A stretch of DNA of 60,550 nucleotides from Mycolicibacterium sphagni (GCF_002250655.1 NZ_NOZR01000034.1:1-60550), one strand, 5' to 3'; shown: positions 15,839-25,156, counted from the stretch's first letter. Made by a program: numbers and translations. The notes: generated by a model from the letters alone, not told the origin.

Positions 15839-17449
15839 TCAGGGCTCCTTGATCAGCTCGAAGCCCCGATAGCCGTCGGCGGCGACCTGGGCGCAGATGT
15901 CGTTGTAGGCGCCGAAGCCACCGATAAACAACATGAAAACCCGCGGCTTTCCAGGGATATTGGCTCCCAGGTACCAGGAGTTGGCTTTGGGGAACAGGGT
16001 GTTGGCGGCGCGCTGATTGAGTTCGGCCAGCCAATTCTCGACGGCTTCCGGCGTCGCCTCGATGCCGGCGTATCCGTGCGCGTCGAGATAGGCGATCGCC
16101 TCGGCGATCCAGTCCACGTGCGATTCGGCGTGCAGGACCATGTTGGCCAGCACCGCCGGCGCACCAGGGCCGGTGACCACGAACAGGTTCGGGAACCCGT
16201 CGTCGCCCAGTCCGAGATAACTGCGGGGACCGGCTGACCAGTCGTCGCGCAGTCGCTCCCCTGCTCGCCCGACGATGTCGATCTTGCCCAACGATCCGGT
16301 GAGCGCGTCGAATCCGGTGGCGAACACGATCGCATCGAGGTCCACATGCGCATCGGAGGTGTTGATGCCGGTGCCGTCGATCGACGTGATCGGTGTCCGC
16401 CGGACACTGATCAGGCTGACATTCGGCCGGTTGAACGTCTGAAAGTAGTTGGAATCAGTGCAGATTCGCTTCGTCCCGATCGGGTGGTCATTGGGGATCA
16501 ACAGCTCGGCGACCTCCGGGTCGTCGATCACCGCACGAATCTTCTCCACCCAGAAACTGCGGGCCTCATCGTTGGCCTCGGAGTTGGTCAGCTGATCGGG
16601 AAAGGTCTTGGAGAACAGCACGCCGCCCAGCTGCCAACGCTCCTCGAACGCCGCCCGCCGCTCTTCCGGAGAGACGTCCATCGTCAATCGTGTCGTGCCC
16701 ACGTACGGCGATCCGCCGCCGCTGCGCATCGAGGCCCGTCGCCGCTCGGCGTAGGTGGATTTGACCTCGGCGACCTGCTCGGCGGTGAGGGACGTGTTGC
16801 CCGCCGGGATGCTGTAATTGGGCGTGCGCTGGAAGACGGTGAGGTGCTCGGCCTGCTCGGCGATGATCGGAATCGATTGAATGCCTGAGGAACCCGTGCC
16901 GATGACGGCCACGCGCTTGCCGGTGAAGTCCACTCCCCCGTGCGGCCAGTGCGCGGTGTGGTAGAGCTCACCGCGAAAAAGCTCGAGCCCGTCGAACGCC
17001 GGCGTGACGGCTGCCGACAGGGCTCCCGTAGCCATGACGACGAATCGCGCGGTCACCGTCTGGCCTTCCTCTGTCGTCACCGACCAGCGCAGCGTGGTCT
17101 CATCGAGCACGGCGGCCGTGACCCGGGTGTTGAAGCTGATGTCACGGCGCAGGTCGAGTTTGTCGGCGACCCAGGTGAGATAGGCGAGGATCTCCGACTG
17201 GGCGGCGTACTTCTCGGTCCAAGTCCATTCCTGTTGGATCTCGTCGGAGAACGAGTAGCTGTAGTCGACGCTCTCGACGTCACACCGTGCCCCCGGGTAT
17301 CGGTTGAAATACCAGGTGCCGCCCAGCTCTGGAGCCGACTCGAACACCCGGACCGCGAGGCCTTGCGTGCGGAACCTGTGTAGGGCGTACAACCCGGCGA
17401 ATCCGGCACCGACCACCACGACGTCGAGTGCGTCGTCGCCTGCGCTCAT
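15839..17449 (-). CDS. Baeyer-Villiger monooxygenase (copy A)
   Basis: This 536-aa flavoprotein monooxygenase has a FAD Rossmann motif GAGFAG (14-19), the BVMO fingerprint FRGELYHTAHWP (F158-x-G160-x3-H164-x3-W168-P169) and an NADPH Rossmann motif GTGSSG (184-189). It matches cyclohexanone monooxygenase-type enzymes that insert oxygen next to a ketone to make an ester or lactone. It is paralogous along its whole length to the protein at 25156-26769 and sits in the same divergent position relative to the hydroxylase gene. Confidence 0.9.
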   Translation of the reverse strand: MSAGDDALDVVVVGAGFAGLYALHRFRTQGLAVRVFESAPELGGTWYFNRYPGARCDVESVDYSYSFSDEIQQEWTWTEKYAAQSEILAYLTWVADKLDLRRDISFNTRVTAAVLDETTLRWSVTTEEGQTVTARFVVMATGALSAAVTPAFDGLELFRGELYHTAHWPHGGVDFTGKRVAVIGTGSSGIQSIPIIAEQAEHLTVFQRTPNYSIPAGNTSLTAEQVAEVKSTYAERRRASMRSGGGSPYVGTTRLTMDVSPEERRAAFEERWQLGGVLFSKTFPDQLTNSEANDEARSFWVEKIRAVIDDPEVAELLIPNDHPIGTKRICTDSNYFQTFNRPNVSLISVRRTPITSIDGTGINTSDAHVDLDAIVFATGFDALTGSLGKIDIVGRAGERLRDDWSAGPRSYLGLGDDGFPNLFVVTGPGAPAVLANMVLHAESHVDWIAEAIAYLDAHGYAGIEATPEAVENWLAELNQRAANTLFPKANSWYLGANIPGKPRVFMLFIGGFGAYNDICAQVAADGYRGFELIKEP

Positions 17450-17566
17450 GCCCAGCAGCGTAGGGCGACACTGCGCAAGTTGCCCCGCTCATCGGGACAT
17501 TGCTCGATACTGGCGGTCTCGTGGGTTCAGGATGAAACCAACAGCCCAGACCTGGACTAAGGATGC

Positions 17567-18751
17567 ATGATGACCGCTTCGGTGCTCGACAAGACGACGC
17601 AGCTGGCAGACCAGCTGCGCGAGCAGGCCGTAGAGGCCGAGAAGATCGGCAAGCTCACCGACCAGACCGTGAAGGCGATGAAGGATGCCGGCCATATCCG
17701 GCTGCTTCAGCCCGCGAAGTTCGGCGGCTTGGAGGTGCATCCGCGGGAATTCGCCGAGACCGTGATGGCGCTGGCCGCACTGGATCCCGCCGCCGGCTGG
17801 ATCAACGGCGTGGTCGGCGTGCACCCATATCAGCTGGCCTACGCCGACCCGCGGGTGGCCGAGGAGATCTGGGCCCACGACGTCGACACCTGGGTGGCCT
17901 CGCCCTACGCTCCGCAGGGCATCGCCAAGCCCGTCGACGGCGGGTACATCTTCAACGGCCGGTGGCAGTTCAGCTCCGGCACCGACCACTGTGACTGGAT
18001 CTTCCTCGGCGCCATCAAGAGCGACGCCGACGGCAAAATCCAGATGCCGCCGCAGATGCTGCACATGATCCTGCCGCGCAAGGACTACACCATCGTCGAG
18101 GACTCCTGGGATGTGGTCGGGCTGCGCGGTACCGGCTCCAAAGACGTCATCGTCAAGGACGCCTTCGTGCCCGACTACCGCGTGATGGACGCCTTCAAGG
18201 TGATGGACGGCACCGCGCAGCGCGAGGCCGGAATGACCGACACCCTCTACCTGATGCCGTGGTCGACGATGTTCCCGCTGGGCATCTCCTCGGCGACCAT
18301 CGGCATCTGCGAAGGCGCGCTGGCCGCACATCTGGACTACCAGCGTGAGCGGGTCAGCGCGGCAGGCACCGCGATCAAGGACGACCCGTACGTGATGTAC
18401 GCGATCGGTGAGGCTGCCGCCGACATCAACGCAGCGCGTCAGGAGCTTCTGGCCAACGCTGACCGGATCTACGACATGGTGGATTCCGGCAAGGAGGTGT
18501 CCTTCGAGGACCGCGCCGCCGGGCGGCGCACCCAGGTCCGCGCGGTATGGCGGGCAGTCAGCGCGGTGGACGAGATCTTCGCCCGCTCCGGCGGCAACGC
18601 CATGCGAATGGACAAGCCGCTGCAGCGCTACTGGCGCGATGCCCACACCGGCATGGCGCACGCCATCCACGTGCCCGGCACCACCTACCACGCCGCCGCG
18701 CTGAGCTCGTTCGGTGTCGATCCGCAGGGCCCGCTGCGGGCGATGATCTGA
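17567..18751 (+). CDS. HsaA-like flavin-dependent hydroxylase (copy A)
   Basis: The 394-aa protein has the acyl-CoA dehydrogenase fold used by two-component phenol hydroxylases. Conserved blocks shared with HsaA of cholesterol degradation include LLQPAKFGGLEVHPREF, GWINGVVGVHPYQLA, FSSGTDHCDWIFLGA, VGLRGTGSKDVIVKDAFVP and LQRYWRDAHTGMAHA. Such enzymes hydroxylate a phenolic ring to a catechol with reduced flavin from a partner reductase. A dioxygenase gene follows 13 bases downstream. Two ATGs (17567, 17570) are in frame. Its paralogue is at 28055. Confidence 0.88.
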   Translation: MMTASVLDKTTQLADQLREQAVEAEKIGKLTDQTVKAMKDAGHIRLLQPAKFGGLEVHPREFAETVMALAALDPAAGWINGVVGVHPYQLAYADPRVAEEIWAHDVDTWVASPYAPQGIAKPVDGGYIFNGRWQFSSGTDHCDWIFLGAIKSDADGKIQMPPQMLHMILPRKDYTIVEDSWDVVGLRGTGSKDVIVKDAFVPDYRVMDAFKVMDGTAQREAGMTDTLYLMPWSTMFPLGISSATIGICEGALAAHLDYQRERVSAAGTAIKDDPYVMYAIGEAAADINAARQELLANADRIYDMVDSGKEVSFEDRAAGRRTQVRAVWRAVSAVDEIFARSGGNAMRMDKPLQRYWRDAHTGMAHAIHVPGTTYHAAALSSFGVDPQGPLRAMI

Positions 18752-18764
18752 CGGGAGTGGACCG

Positions 18765-19673
18765 GTGAGCCTCCTCAAGAGCCTGGGCTACGTCACCATC
18801 CACACCGCCGATATCGACCGCTGGCGCCAATTCGCGTTCGGAGTATTGGGATTCGCCGAAGGCAAAGGACCGGACCCGTCAGCGTTGTATCTGCGGATGG
18901 ACGAGCGTGCGGCTCGCATCATCGTGGTCCCCGGCGACGGCGACCGGATCGCCACCGTCGGCTGGGAGGTTCGCGACCACGCGGCGCTGCAACAAGTCAA
19001 GGAGCTCCTCGACGGTGCGGGCGTGGCATTCAAGGAACTGTCGCAGTCCGAGGCCGACGACCGGCGAGTCGAAGAGGTCATCACATTCGACGACCCGGCC
19101 GGTACCACGCTCGAGGTGTTCCACGGCGCGGTTCTCGACCACAGCCCCGTCATCACCCCGTTCGGCGCGCGGTTCATCACCGGCGATCAGGGGCTCGGCC
19201 ACGTCGTGTTGCCGGCGATGGATGCGCCGGGGTTGTTCGAGTTCTACACCGAGGTACTGGGTTTCGTATCTCGAGGCGCATTTCGCGTACCGCTGCCCAA
19301 GGAATTCGGGCCGATCCGGATCCGCTTCCTGGGCATCAACGAACGCCATCACAGCCTGGCGATCGCACCGGCAATGCATCAGCGCGACCCGGGCCTGATT
19401 CACATGATGGTGGAGGTCGACGAGCTCGATACGGTCGGGGCGGCTCTCGACCGCATCGCGGCGGAGGGTTTCCAGCTGTCGTCCACGCTGGGCCGTCACA
19501 CCAACGACAAGATGGTCTCGTTCTATGTCCGCGCGCCGGGCGACTGGGACATCGAGTTCGGCACCGGCGGCCTGAGGGTCGACGAAAACCATTACACCGC
19601 TGAGGAAATCACGGCAGACAGCTACTGGGGTCACAAGTGGGTCGGCGACCTTCCGGCCGCAATGCGTCCCTGA
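18765..19673 (+). CDS. Extradiol catechol dioxygenase, HsaC/BphC type (copy A)
   Basis: The 302-aa two-domain vicinal oxygen chelate protein begins KSLGYVTIHTADIDRWRQFA. The C-terminal domain carries the Fe(II) ligands His146 (GLGHVVL), His213 (LIHMMVEV) and Glu264 (WDIEFG), and the catalytic His195/His196 (NERHHS), His245 (GRHTND) and Tyr254. These residues and the length match HsaC, which opens the catechol made by HsaA. It follows the hydroxylase with 13 bases between and starts at GTG. The paralogue at 29236 also has 302 residues. Confidence 0.9.
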   Translation: MSLLKSLGYVTIHTADIDRWRQFAFGVLGFAEGKGPDPSALYLRMDERAARIIVVPGDGDRIATVGWEVRDHAALQQVKELLDGAGVAFKELSQSEADDRRVEEVITFDDPAGTTLEVFHGAVLDHSPVITPFGARFITGDQGLGHVVLPAMDAPGLFEFYTEVLGFVSRGAFRVPLPKEFGPIRIRFLGINERHHSLAIAPAMHQRDPGLIHMMVEVDELDTVGAALDRIAAEGFQLSSTLGRHTNDKMVSFYVRAPGDWDIEFGTGGLRVDENHYTAEEITADSYWGHKWVGDLPAAMRP

Positions 19674-19674
19674 C

Positions 19675-21135
19675 GTGAACGCTGACGTGCATTCGGTCCC
19701 GGCCGCCTCGGTGGCGAACTGGGATCACGAGGCCGACGTGGTGATCGCCGGCTAAGGGGTCGCCGGGGCTGCGGCCGCGATCGAAGCCGCGGGTGCCGGT
19801 GCCGATGTACTGGTGCTCGAACGGGCCGGGGCGTGGGGCGGGGCTGCGGCGTTGGCGGGCGGCTTCATCTACCTCGGCGGAGGGACACCGCTGCAAACCG
19901 CCTGTGGTTTCACCGATTCCGTCGATAATATGGCGGCGTTCCTCAATACGGCGATGGGCCCCGGCGCTGACACAGAGCGCATCGCCGACTATTGCGAGGG
20001 CAGCGTCGCACACTTCGAGTGGCTGGTGAACTGCGGGGTGCCGTTCAAGGCGGAGTTCTTCGGTGAGCCGGGCTGGGAGCCTCTGGGCGACCAAGGACTG
20101 ATGTACAGCGGCGGCGAGGACGCCTACCCGTTCAACACTATCGCCGAGCCCGCGCCACGCGGGCATGTGCCGACGATGCAGAACAAGAAGCAGGGCCAGG
20201 CCAGCGCCGGGTTCATGCTGATGAAGCCGCTTATCGAGACCGCGACAGAGCTGGGCGTGCGATCCGTATACGACGTTCGGGTGCTGTCGCTGGTCGTCGA
20301 GTCCGACGGCCGAGTCGTCGGTATGACTGCCCGCCAGTACGGAACTGACATCGCGATCCGGGCTCGCCGCGGGGTCGTCTTGGCCACCGGCAGCTTCGCC
20401 TACAACGAGTCGATGATGGCCCGGTTCACGCCGCGGATCGCGGGACGGCCGATCTCGGCGGTGGAACAGCATGACGGGCAAGGGATTCGGATGGCCCAGG
20501 CGGTGGGCGCCGACCTGGCTCATACCGACGCCACCGAGGTCGCGTTCTTCGTCGATCCGCAACAGCTGGTGCGCGGCATCCTGGTCAACGCGCGAGGGCA
20601 GCGCTACGTCGCCGAGGACACCTACCCCGGCCGCGCAGGTCAGCACACGCTCTACTACCAGGACGACAAGGCCTTCCTGATCCTAGACGAGCAGGGCCAG
20701 GAAGAGGCGCTGGCGTCGCAAACGCCCAAACTGATTCTGCGAAAGCCGAAGTGGGTGTGCGAGACGGTGGCCGAACTGGAGGCGGAGATGGGTCTGCCCG
20801 CGGGGAGCCTGCAGGATACGGTGGCGCGCTACAACGAAGGCGCGGCCCGCGGCGAGGATCCGTTGCTGCACAAGAAAACTCGTTGGCTGCGCCCATTCGG
20901 CAGCCCGATCGGCGCCATCGATCTGAGGCACAGCACCGGCGGATTCAGTCTCGGCGGCTTGCGCACCAGCCTTTCGGCCGAGGTACTGCATGTCAGCGGG
21001 GAGCCGATCCCGGGCCTGTACGCGGCGGGGCGCTGCACCGCCGGCCTGGCGGCATGGGGTTACGCCAGCGGTATCTCGTTGGGCGACGGCAGCTTCTACG
21101 GTCGTCGCGCTGGGCGCTCAGCGGCGCGTGGATAA
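19675..21135 (+). pseudogene. 3-ketosteroid delta4-(5alpha)-dehydrogenase-like gene, broken by a stop (copy A)
   Basis: The frame from GTG 19675 reads VNADVHSVPAASVANWDHEA and DVVIAG, then TAA at 19753-19755, then GVAGAAAAIEAAGAGADVLV and open codons to 21135. The intact paralogue at 30141 has TAC (Tyr29) at this spot, inside the FAD-binding GYGIAG loop. A single C-to-A change explains the stop. Everything downstream is undamaged, including the WGYASG block, so the lesion is recent or a sequence error. Restart at ATG 19813 would lack the FAD loop and should be inactive. Confidence 0.85.
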
Positions 21136-21155
21136 CGCATCAGCCGCCGTTTACG

Positions 21156-22439
21156 TCAATCTTTTTCATCGTCTTTGGGAAGCAATCGTTCGGGGTGGTG
21201 GTAGTCGTTGACGCCGCCGCGTAGTGGGACGCCTGGTGGTGGTGCCCAGTGGGTCTGGCCGTCGGGACGTTGGCGGGTGGTCCAGCCCTCGTTTTCGACC
21301 AGGAGGTTGTCGCATTTGCATGCCAGGGTCATGTCGTCGACGTCGGTGTTTCCGCCGTGCTTCCAGTCCTTGGCCGCATGGTGGACTTGGCTGTTGTAAC
21401 CGTTGACGGTGCACCCGGGCGCTGAGCAGCCACGGTATTTGGCCAGCAACATGATTCGCTGATCGGCCGACGCCAACCTCTTACTGCGACCCAGCCACAG
21501 CGATTTGCCTGTCACACCGTCGAACACCGCCAAGTAGTTGTATGACGGCGTTGCTGCTCTGATGAGGTCCGTGATCGGGATCAGCGTCCCGCCGGCGGTG
21601 ACTGCGTGTCCCGCACGACGCTGCAGCTCCTGCAGGGTCGTCGTGACAATCATGGTGACCGGAAGTCCATTGTGCTGGCCCAGTTTCGGATCTCCCAGGC
21701 GACTGCGGACCAAGTCGGCCAACGCGTCGTGTTGGCGCTGGGCATGACTGCGCACATCGTCGGGCTCGGGCGCGGCGGTCTTGGCGAACAACGCATCGAG
21801 TTGTGCCCGCAGCACCGGATCGGCGATGAGCTTTCCAACGCTCATCCCGTCGGGGCGCTGGCTCCCGCACCACAGGAAGCCACGCTTGCGGGCCCGGTCT
21901 TCCTCGGAATACTTGCCGTCGGGATTGAGGTGGGTGGCTAGGCGGTCGGCGACCTTCTCCAGCTGGTCCGGGCGCAGATTCACCGCATGCTCTGCCAAGG
22001 ACCTCTCGGCCTTCTCGACGTCGGCCGGGCCGACATGGTCGGGCAGATCCTTGAAGAACGTCTGGATAACCCGTACGTGTTCGCCATCGAGATCCCCGGC
22101 CTGCCACGCGGTGGCGGTCGCCGGAAGCAACGCCGGCAGCGGTTCGCCGGTCAGCGAGGTGCGCGCCGTCAGCTGCTCCGCATCACGCAGTCGCCGCTTG
22201 GCCGCAGAACGGCTGATCCGCAATACATCGGCCAGCACGATCGAGATCGGCGGACACCCTTCATAGCGCTCCAGATGCGTGATCTGCGCGTGTGACACCG
22301 CGACCTGACGACGCACCGCCTTCTCCAGCCGCTCGATAGCCGCAAACCGCGCCGGTGCGGGTAATTCGTCGATGTCGGCGGCAGCCACGAGTCCGACCGC
22401 GGCATCAAGCGCATCCAGAGCCACATCGATCGAACGCAT
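21156..22439 (-). CDS. DUF222/HNH endonuclease (13E12 repeat family)
   Basis: The 427-aa protein has the N-terminal DUF222 helical region (ADVLRISRSAAKRRLRDAEQLTART...LPATATAWQAGDLDGEHVRVI). An HNH nuclease domain follows (YRGCSAPGCTVNGYNSQVHHAAKDWKHGGNTDVDDMTLACKCDN, about residues 340-385). It belongs to the 13E12 family, found in many copies per mycobacterial genome and thought to be mobile. A LexA-type box covers its start codon (22430-22445). It lies between the two catabolic gene copies and converges on the broken dehydrogenase gene. Confidence 0.9.
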   Translation of the reverse strand: MRSIDVALDALDAAVGLVAAADIDELPAPARFAAIERLEKAVRRQVAVSHAQITHLERYEGCPPISIVLADVLRISRSAAKRRLRDAEQLTARTSLTGEPLPALLPATATAWQAGDLDGEHVRVIQTFFKDLPDHVGPADVEKAERSLAEHAVNLRPDQLEKVADRLATHLNPDGKYSEEDRARKRGFLWCGSQRPDGMSVGKLIADPVLRAQLDALFAKTAAPEPDDVRSHAQRQHDALADLVRSRLGDPKLGQHNGLPVTMIVTTTLQELQRRAGHAVTAGGTLIPITDLIRAATPSYNYLAVFDGVTGKSLWLGRSKRLASADQRIMLLAKYRGCSAPGCTVNGYNSQVHHAAKDWKHGGNTDVDDMTLACKCDNLLVENEGWTTRQRPDGQTHWAPPPGVPLRGGVNDYHHPERLLPKDDEKD

Positions 22440-22445
22440 GTTCGG
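22430..22445 (-). promoter_or_regulatory. LexA (SOS) box at the HNH gene start
   Basis: TCGAACGCATGTTCGG matches the mycobacterial LexA consensus TCGAAC-N4-GTTCGA at 11 of 12 defined positions. The central GCAT contains the start codon of the DUF222/HNH gene (22437-22439 on the minus strand). LexA bound here would block initiation, so the gene is probably induced by DNA damage, as reported for other 13E12 members. Confidence 0.75.
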
Positions 22446-22558
22446 ATACTACGTCGACCAACCGACAAGTCTGGTGCTTCCGGCCGCTGATGTGGATGAG
22501 CCCTGATCTGTGGAAACCCCTGCAGTACTTCCCAGTTCGGGCGTCGCCCCGGACCTGG

Positions 22559-23413
22559 CTACCGCGTTGGACTCGGGGCCGCCATCGCCTTCGCGTCCAG
22601 GCCGCCAAGGGAGTCTTGTCCCACCTCCACGTTGTGTGAATGTGCGAAGTGATGCAGACCGAACACCGCGTCCATGCCGTTGCGCAAGCCCATCTGGTCT
22701 TCGCACTGGTTGACCGCCCGCTTCGCCAGTGCGAGACCGAATCTCGGCATGGTCGCGATGCGCTCGGCCATCTCGAGTGTCACGGCGCGGAGTTCTTTGC
22801 GCGCCACGACCCGGTTGACCATTCCAATCTCGTAGGCACGCTGTGCACCGAACTTGTCCCCGGTGAAGAGCATCTCCTTGGCAAAACGTGACCCCACAAT
22901 CCAAGGGTGGGCGAAGTATTCAACGCCCGGAATACCCATTCGCACGACGGGGTCCGAGAAGAAGGCGTCCTCGGAGGCGACGATCATGTCGCAGATCCAT
23001 GCCAGCATCAGCCCGCCGGCGATGCATGCACCGTGGACCATCGCGATGGTGGGCTTGGGAATCTCACGCCATCGGCGACACATCCCCAGGTACACCTCGA
23101 CTTCGCGGGCGTAGCGCATGTCGCCACCCTCTTTGCCGACGTGGTCCCACCACAGCGCTGCCTTGTTGTCGTAAGAGATGTGGTGGTCCCGGTCAGGTGT
23201 GCCGATGTCGTGGCCGGCACTGAAATGATCGCCGTTGCCGGCAAGAACGATGACGTGCACGGCATCGTCCTCGACCGCCCGCTGGAACGCGGCGTCCAGT
23301 GCATACGTCATGACCGAGTTCTGGGCATTGCGATAGCGGGGTCTGTTCATCGTCACTACGGCGGTTCCGCCTACGACCTCGTAGGTCACCACGTCATCAC
23401 TGAGTGCTGTCAT
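22559..23413 (-). CDS. Enoyl-CoA hydratase/isomerase family protein
   Basis: The 284-aa crotonase-fold protein has VVTMNRPRYRNAQNSVMTYALDAAF, the oxyanion motif HFSAGHDI and GACIAGGLMLAWICDMIVASEDAFFSDPVVRMGIPGVEY. The two catalytic Glu of classical hydratases are replaced by Met136 and Val156, so it may catalyse a different crotonase reaction such as C-C bond hydrolysis or isomerisation. An insertion around residues 80-105 is typical of several mycobacterial EchA proteins. It is probably the last gene of the minus-strand operon BVMO-SDR-SDR-Ech. Confidence 0.85.
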   Translation of the reverse strand: MTALSDDVVTYEVVGGTAVVTMNRPRYRNAQNSVMTYALDAAFQRAVEDDAVHVIVLAGNGDHFSAGHDIGTPDRDHHISYDNKAALWWDHVGKEGGDMRYAREVEVYLGMCRRWREIPKPTIAMVHGACIAGGLMLAWICDMIVASEDAFFSDPVVRMGIPGVEYFAHPWIVGSRFAKEMLFTGDKFGAQRAYEIGMVNRVVARKELRAVTLEMAERIATMPRFGLALAKRAVNQCEDQMGLRNGMDAVFGLHHFAHSHNVEVGQDSLGGLDAKAMAAPSPTR

Positions 23414-23522
23414 CTCATGCCTCTCGCACCGATTTCGTTCTCTGCTGCCATCAATATCGCACCGTGGCTGGAGTGCAATTCGACGAACTACTCATTGACT
23501 GGGAGTTGGGCAGATCACACGT

Positions 23523-24356
23523 CTAGCGTTGGGTGCTTCCCGCGTCGACCGGCAAACTGACCGAGGTGATGTACCGCGCCTCGTCGGACGCGAGAAACAA
23601 GCTGGCATTCGCGACATCCATTGGATCGACCCATGGCACGGCCAACATGTTCATCCGCGTCGCGGCCTCCGCGAACTCCTCCTTGGTCGGCGGCCGGCTC
23701 AGATCAGGCCGAAACGCACTCCGGACCGAATCGTTCTGGATCAGCGGTGTATCGACGTTCGTCGGGTGCACCGAGTTGACCCTGACACCATGAGGTGCAA
23801 GATCAATTGCCAAACTGCGCATCAGACCGACCACGCCGTGTTTGGCGGCGGTGTAATGGGCCACGCCCATCAGACCCCGCAACCCGGCGATGGAGTTGAC
23901 CATGACGATCGAGCCCGCCCCGCGATCGATCAGATGGGGAATCGCAGCCGTACAGGTGTGCCACACTCCAGTGAGGTTGACGTCCAGCATGGTGCGCCAC
24001 GTTGATTGCGTCATCTCAATGGCAGGACTGCGTGAAGTGATTCCTGCTGTGGCACAGACGATGTCGATCCCGCCAAATCGGGCAGCTCCGCGGTCGGCTG
24101 CTGCTCGTAAAGCGTCCAGATCGCGCACATCGACGATATCGGCGGCAATCTGGCCACCTGCCTGCTTCACTAGGCGGGCGGTGTCGTCAAGGTCGCCTGG
24201 CGTGCTGGCTGGCACGTGCACCGATTCGATCGGTCCACACACATCGACACCGATGATCGCCGCGCCCTCCTGCGCGAAGCGAACTGCCTGGGCCCGGCCG
24301 ATGCCGCGGGCGGCCCCAGTGATGAATGCGGTCTTACCCGTCAGTCGCCCCGTCAT
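23523..24356 (-). CDS. Mycofactocin-type SDR oxidoreductase
   Basis: The 277-aa SDR has TGAARGIGRAQAVRFAQEGA for nucleotide binding and the YTAAK catalytic pair with a Ser in MVNSIAG. An extra segment after the second strand (GPIESVHVPASTPGDLDDTARLVKQAGGQIAADIVDVRD) marks the SDR subfamily that holds its NAD tightly and is re-oxidised by mycofactocin. The C-terminus SLFLASDEARYITSVSLPVDAGS is standard. It overlaps the next SDR gene by ATGA. It probably oxidises a secondary alcohol of the island's substrate; the exact step is unknown. Confidence 0.85.
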   Translation of the reverse strand: MTGRLTGKTAFITGAARGIGRAQAVRFAQEGAAIIGVDVCGPIESVHVPASTPGDLDDTARLVKQAGGQIAADIVDVRDLDALRAAADRGAARFGGIDIVCATAGITSRSPAIEMTQSTWRTMLDVNLTGVWHTCTAAIPHLIDRGAGSIVMVNSIAGLRGLMGVAHYTAAKHGVVGLMRSLAIDLAPHGVRVNSVHPTNVDTPLIQNDSVRSAFRPDLSRPPTKEEFAEAATRMNMLAVPWVDPMDVANASLFLASDEARYITSVSLPVDAGSTQR

Positions 24357-25156
24357 GTCGTCTTCTGAGTGAGGCCGGCGTCGACGACAAGTTGACTGCC
24401 GGTGATGTAGCGGGAGTGATCAGATGCCAGGAAGACGACGGCATTGGCCACGTCGACGGGCTCCACCCACGGCACCGGAAGTAGGTTTCTCGCAGTGAGG
24501 ACTTCGGCGGCATCGGCCTCGGTGGGGCTATCCAGGTCGGGCCGTAACCGCTTGTACGTTACCGGGTTTCGCACCATTGGGGTCGCGACCGCACCCGGGT
24601 GCACGGTGTTGACGCGAATGTTTCTGGGTCCCAGTTCATTGGCGAGTGTGCGGGCCAACCCGACGACGGCGTGCTTACTGGCCGTGTAGTGAGCGGTGCC
24701 GGCGGTGCCCCGTAACCCGTTGGTGGAACTGATGATCACCACGGCACCACCGTCGGGGCCGATATGTGGCGCGCCCGCCCTGACCGTGTGCCATACACCG
24801 GTGAGGTTGATGTCGATGGTGCGCTGCCATTCCTGCGGGCTGATCTGCCATGCCGGCCCGCCGAGGGTGTGGATGCCCGCGTTGGCCACGATGAAGTCGA
24901 GGCGGCCCAGCTGTTTGACGCCGGCATCGACCGCGGCAGTGACCTCGTCGAGGGCGGCAATGTTGGCCAAGCCGATGACCGCGCGCCGACGCCGCTCCCC
25001 TACCCTTTCCGCAGTGTCGCGTAGGCCGTCGGCGGCGTCGCTATGGTCGAGCATGATGACATCGGCACCCGCGTCGGCGAAGCGCTCACAGTGCACCCGC
25101 CCGGTTCCTCCGCCGGCGCCGGTAACCAGGACAACCTTGCCGTGCAGGCTTGACAC
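24353..25156 (-). CDS. SDR family oxidoreductase
   Basis: The 267-aa SDR has TGAGGGTGRVHCERFADAGA, NAG (VANAGIH), catalytic Ser in ISSTNG and YTASK. The second half is very like the neighbouring mycofactocin-type SDR (LPVPWVEPVDVANAVVFLASDHSRYITGSQLVVDAG), but the cofactor-trapping insertion is shortened, so it may use free NAD(H). Its GTG start shares one base with the BVMO stop (TAGTG), so it is translationally coupled to the BVMO. Confidence 0.85.
   Translation of the reverse strand: MSSLHGKVVLVTGAGGGTGRVHCERFADAGADVIMLDHSDAADGLRDTAERVGERRRRAVIGLANIAALDEVTAAVDAGVKQLGRLDFIVANAGIHTLGGPAWQISPQEWQRTIDINLTGVWHTVRAGAPHIGPDGGAVVIISSTNGLRGTAGTAHYTASKHAVVGLARTLANELGPRNIRVNTVHPGAVATPMVRNPVTYKRLRPDLDSPTEADAAEVLTARNLLPVPWVEPVDVANAVVFLASDHSRYITGSQLVVDAGLTQKTT

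Noticed and set aside
17489..18778. 429-codon open frame antisense to the hydroxylase, with a similar one (27704-29176) antisense to its paralogue
   Set aside because: Both are His/Arg/Gly-rich mirror frames of a GC-rich gene. The similarity between them follows from the conserved sense genes; there is no ribosome site or family.
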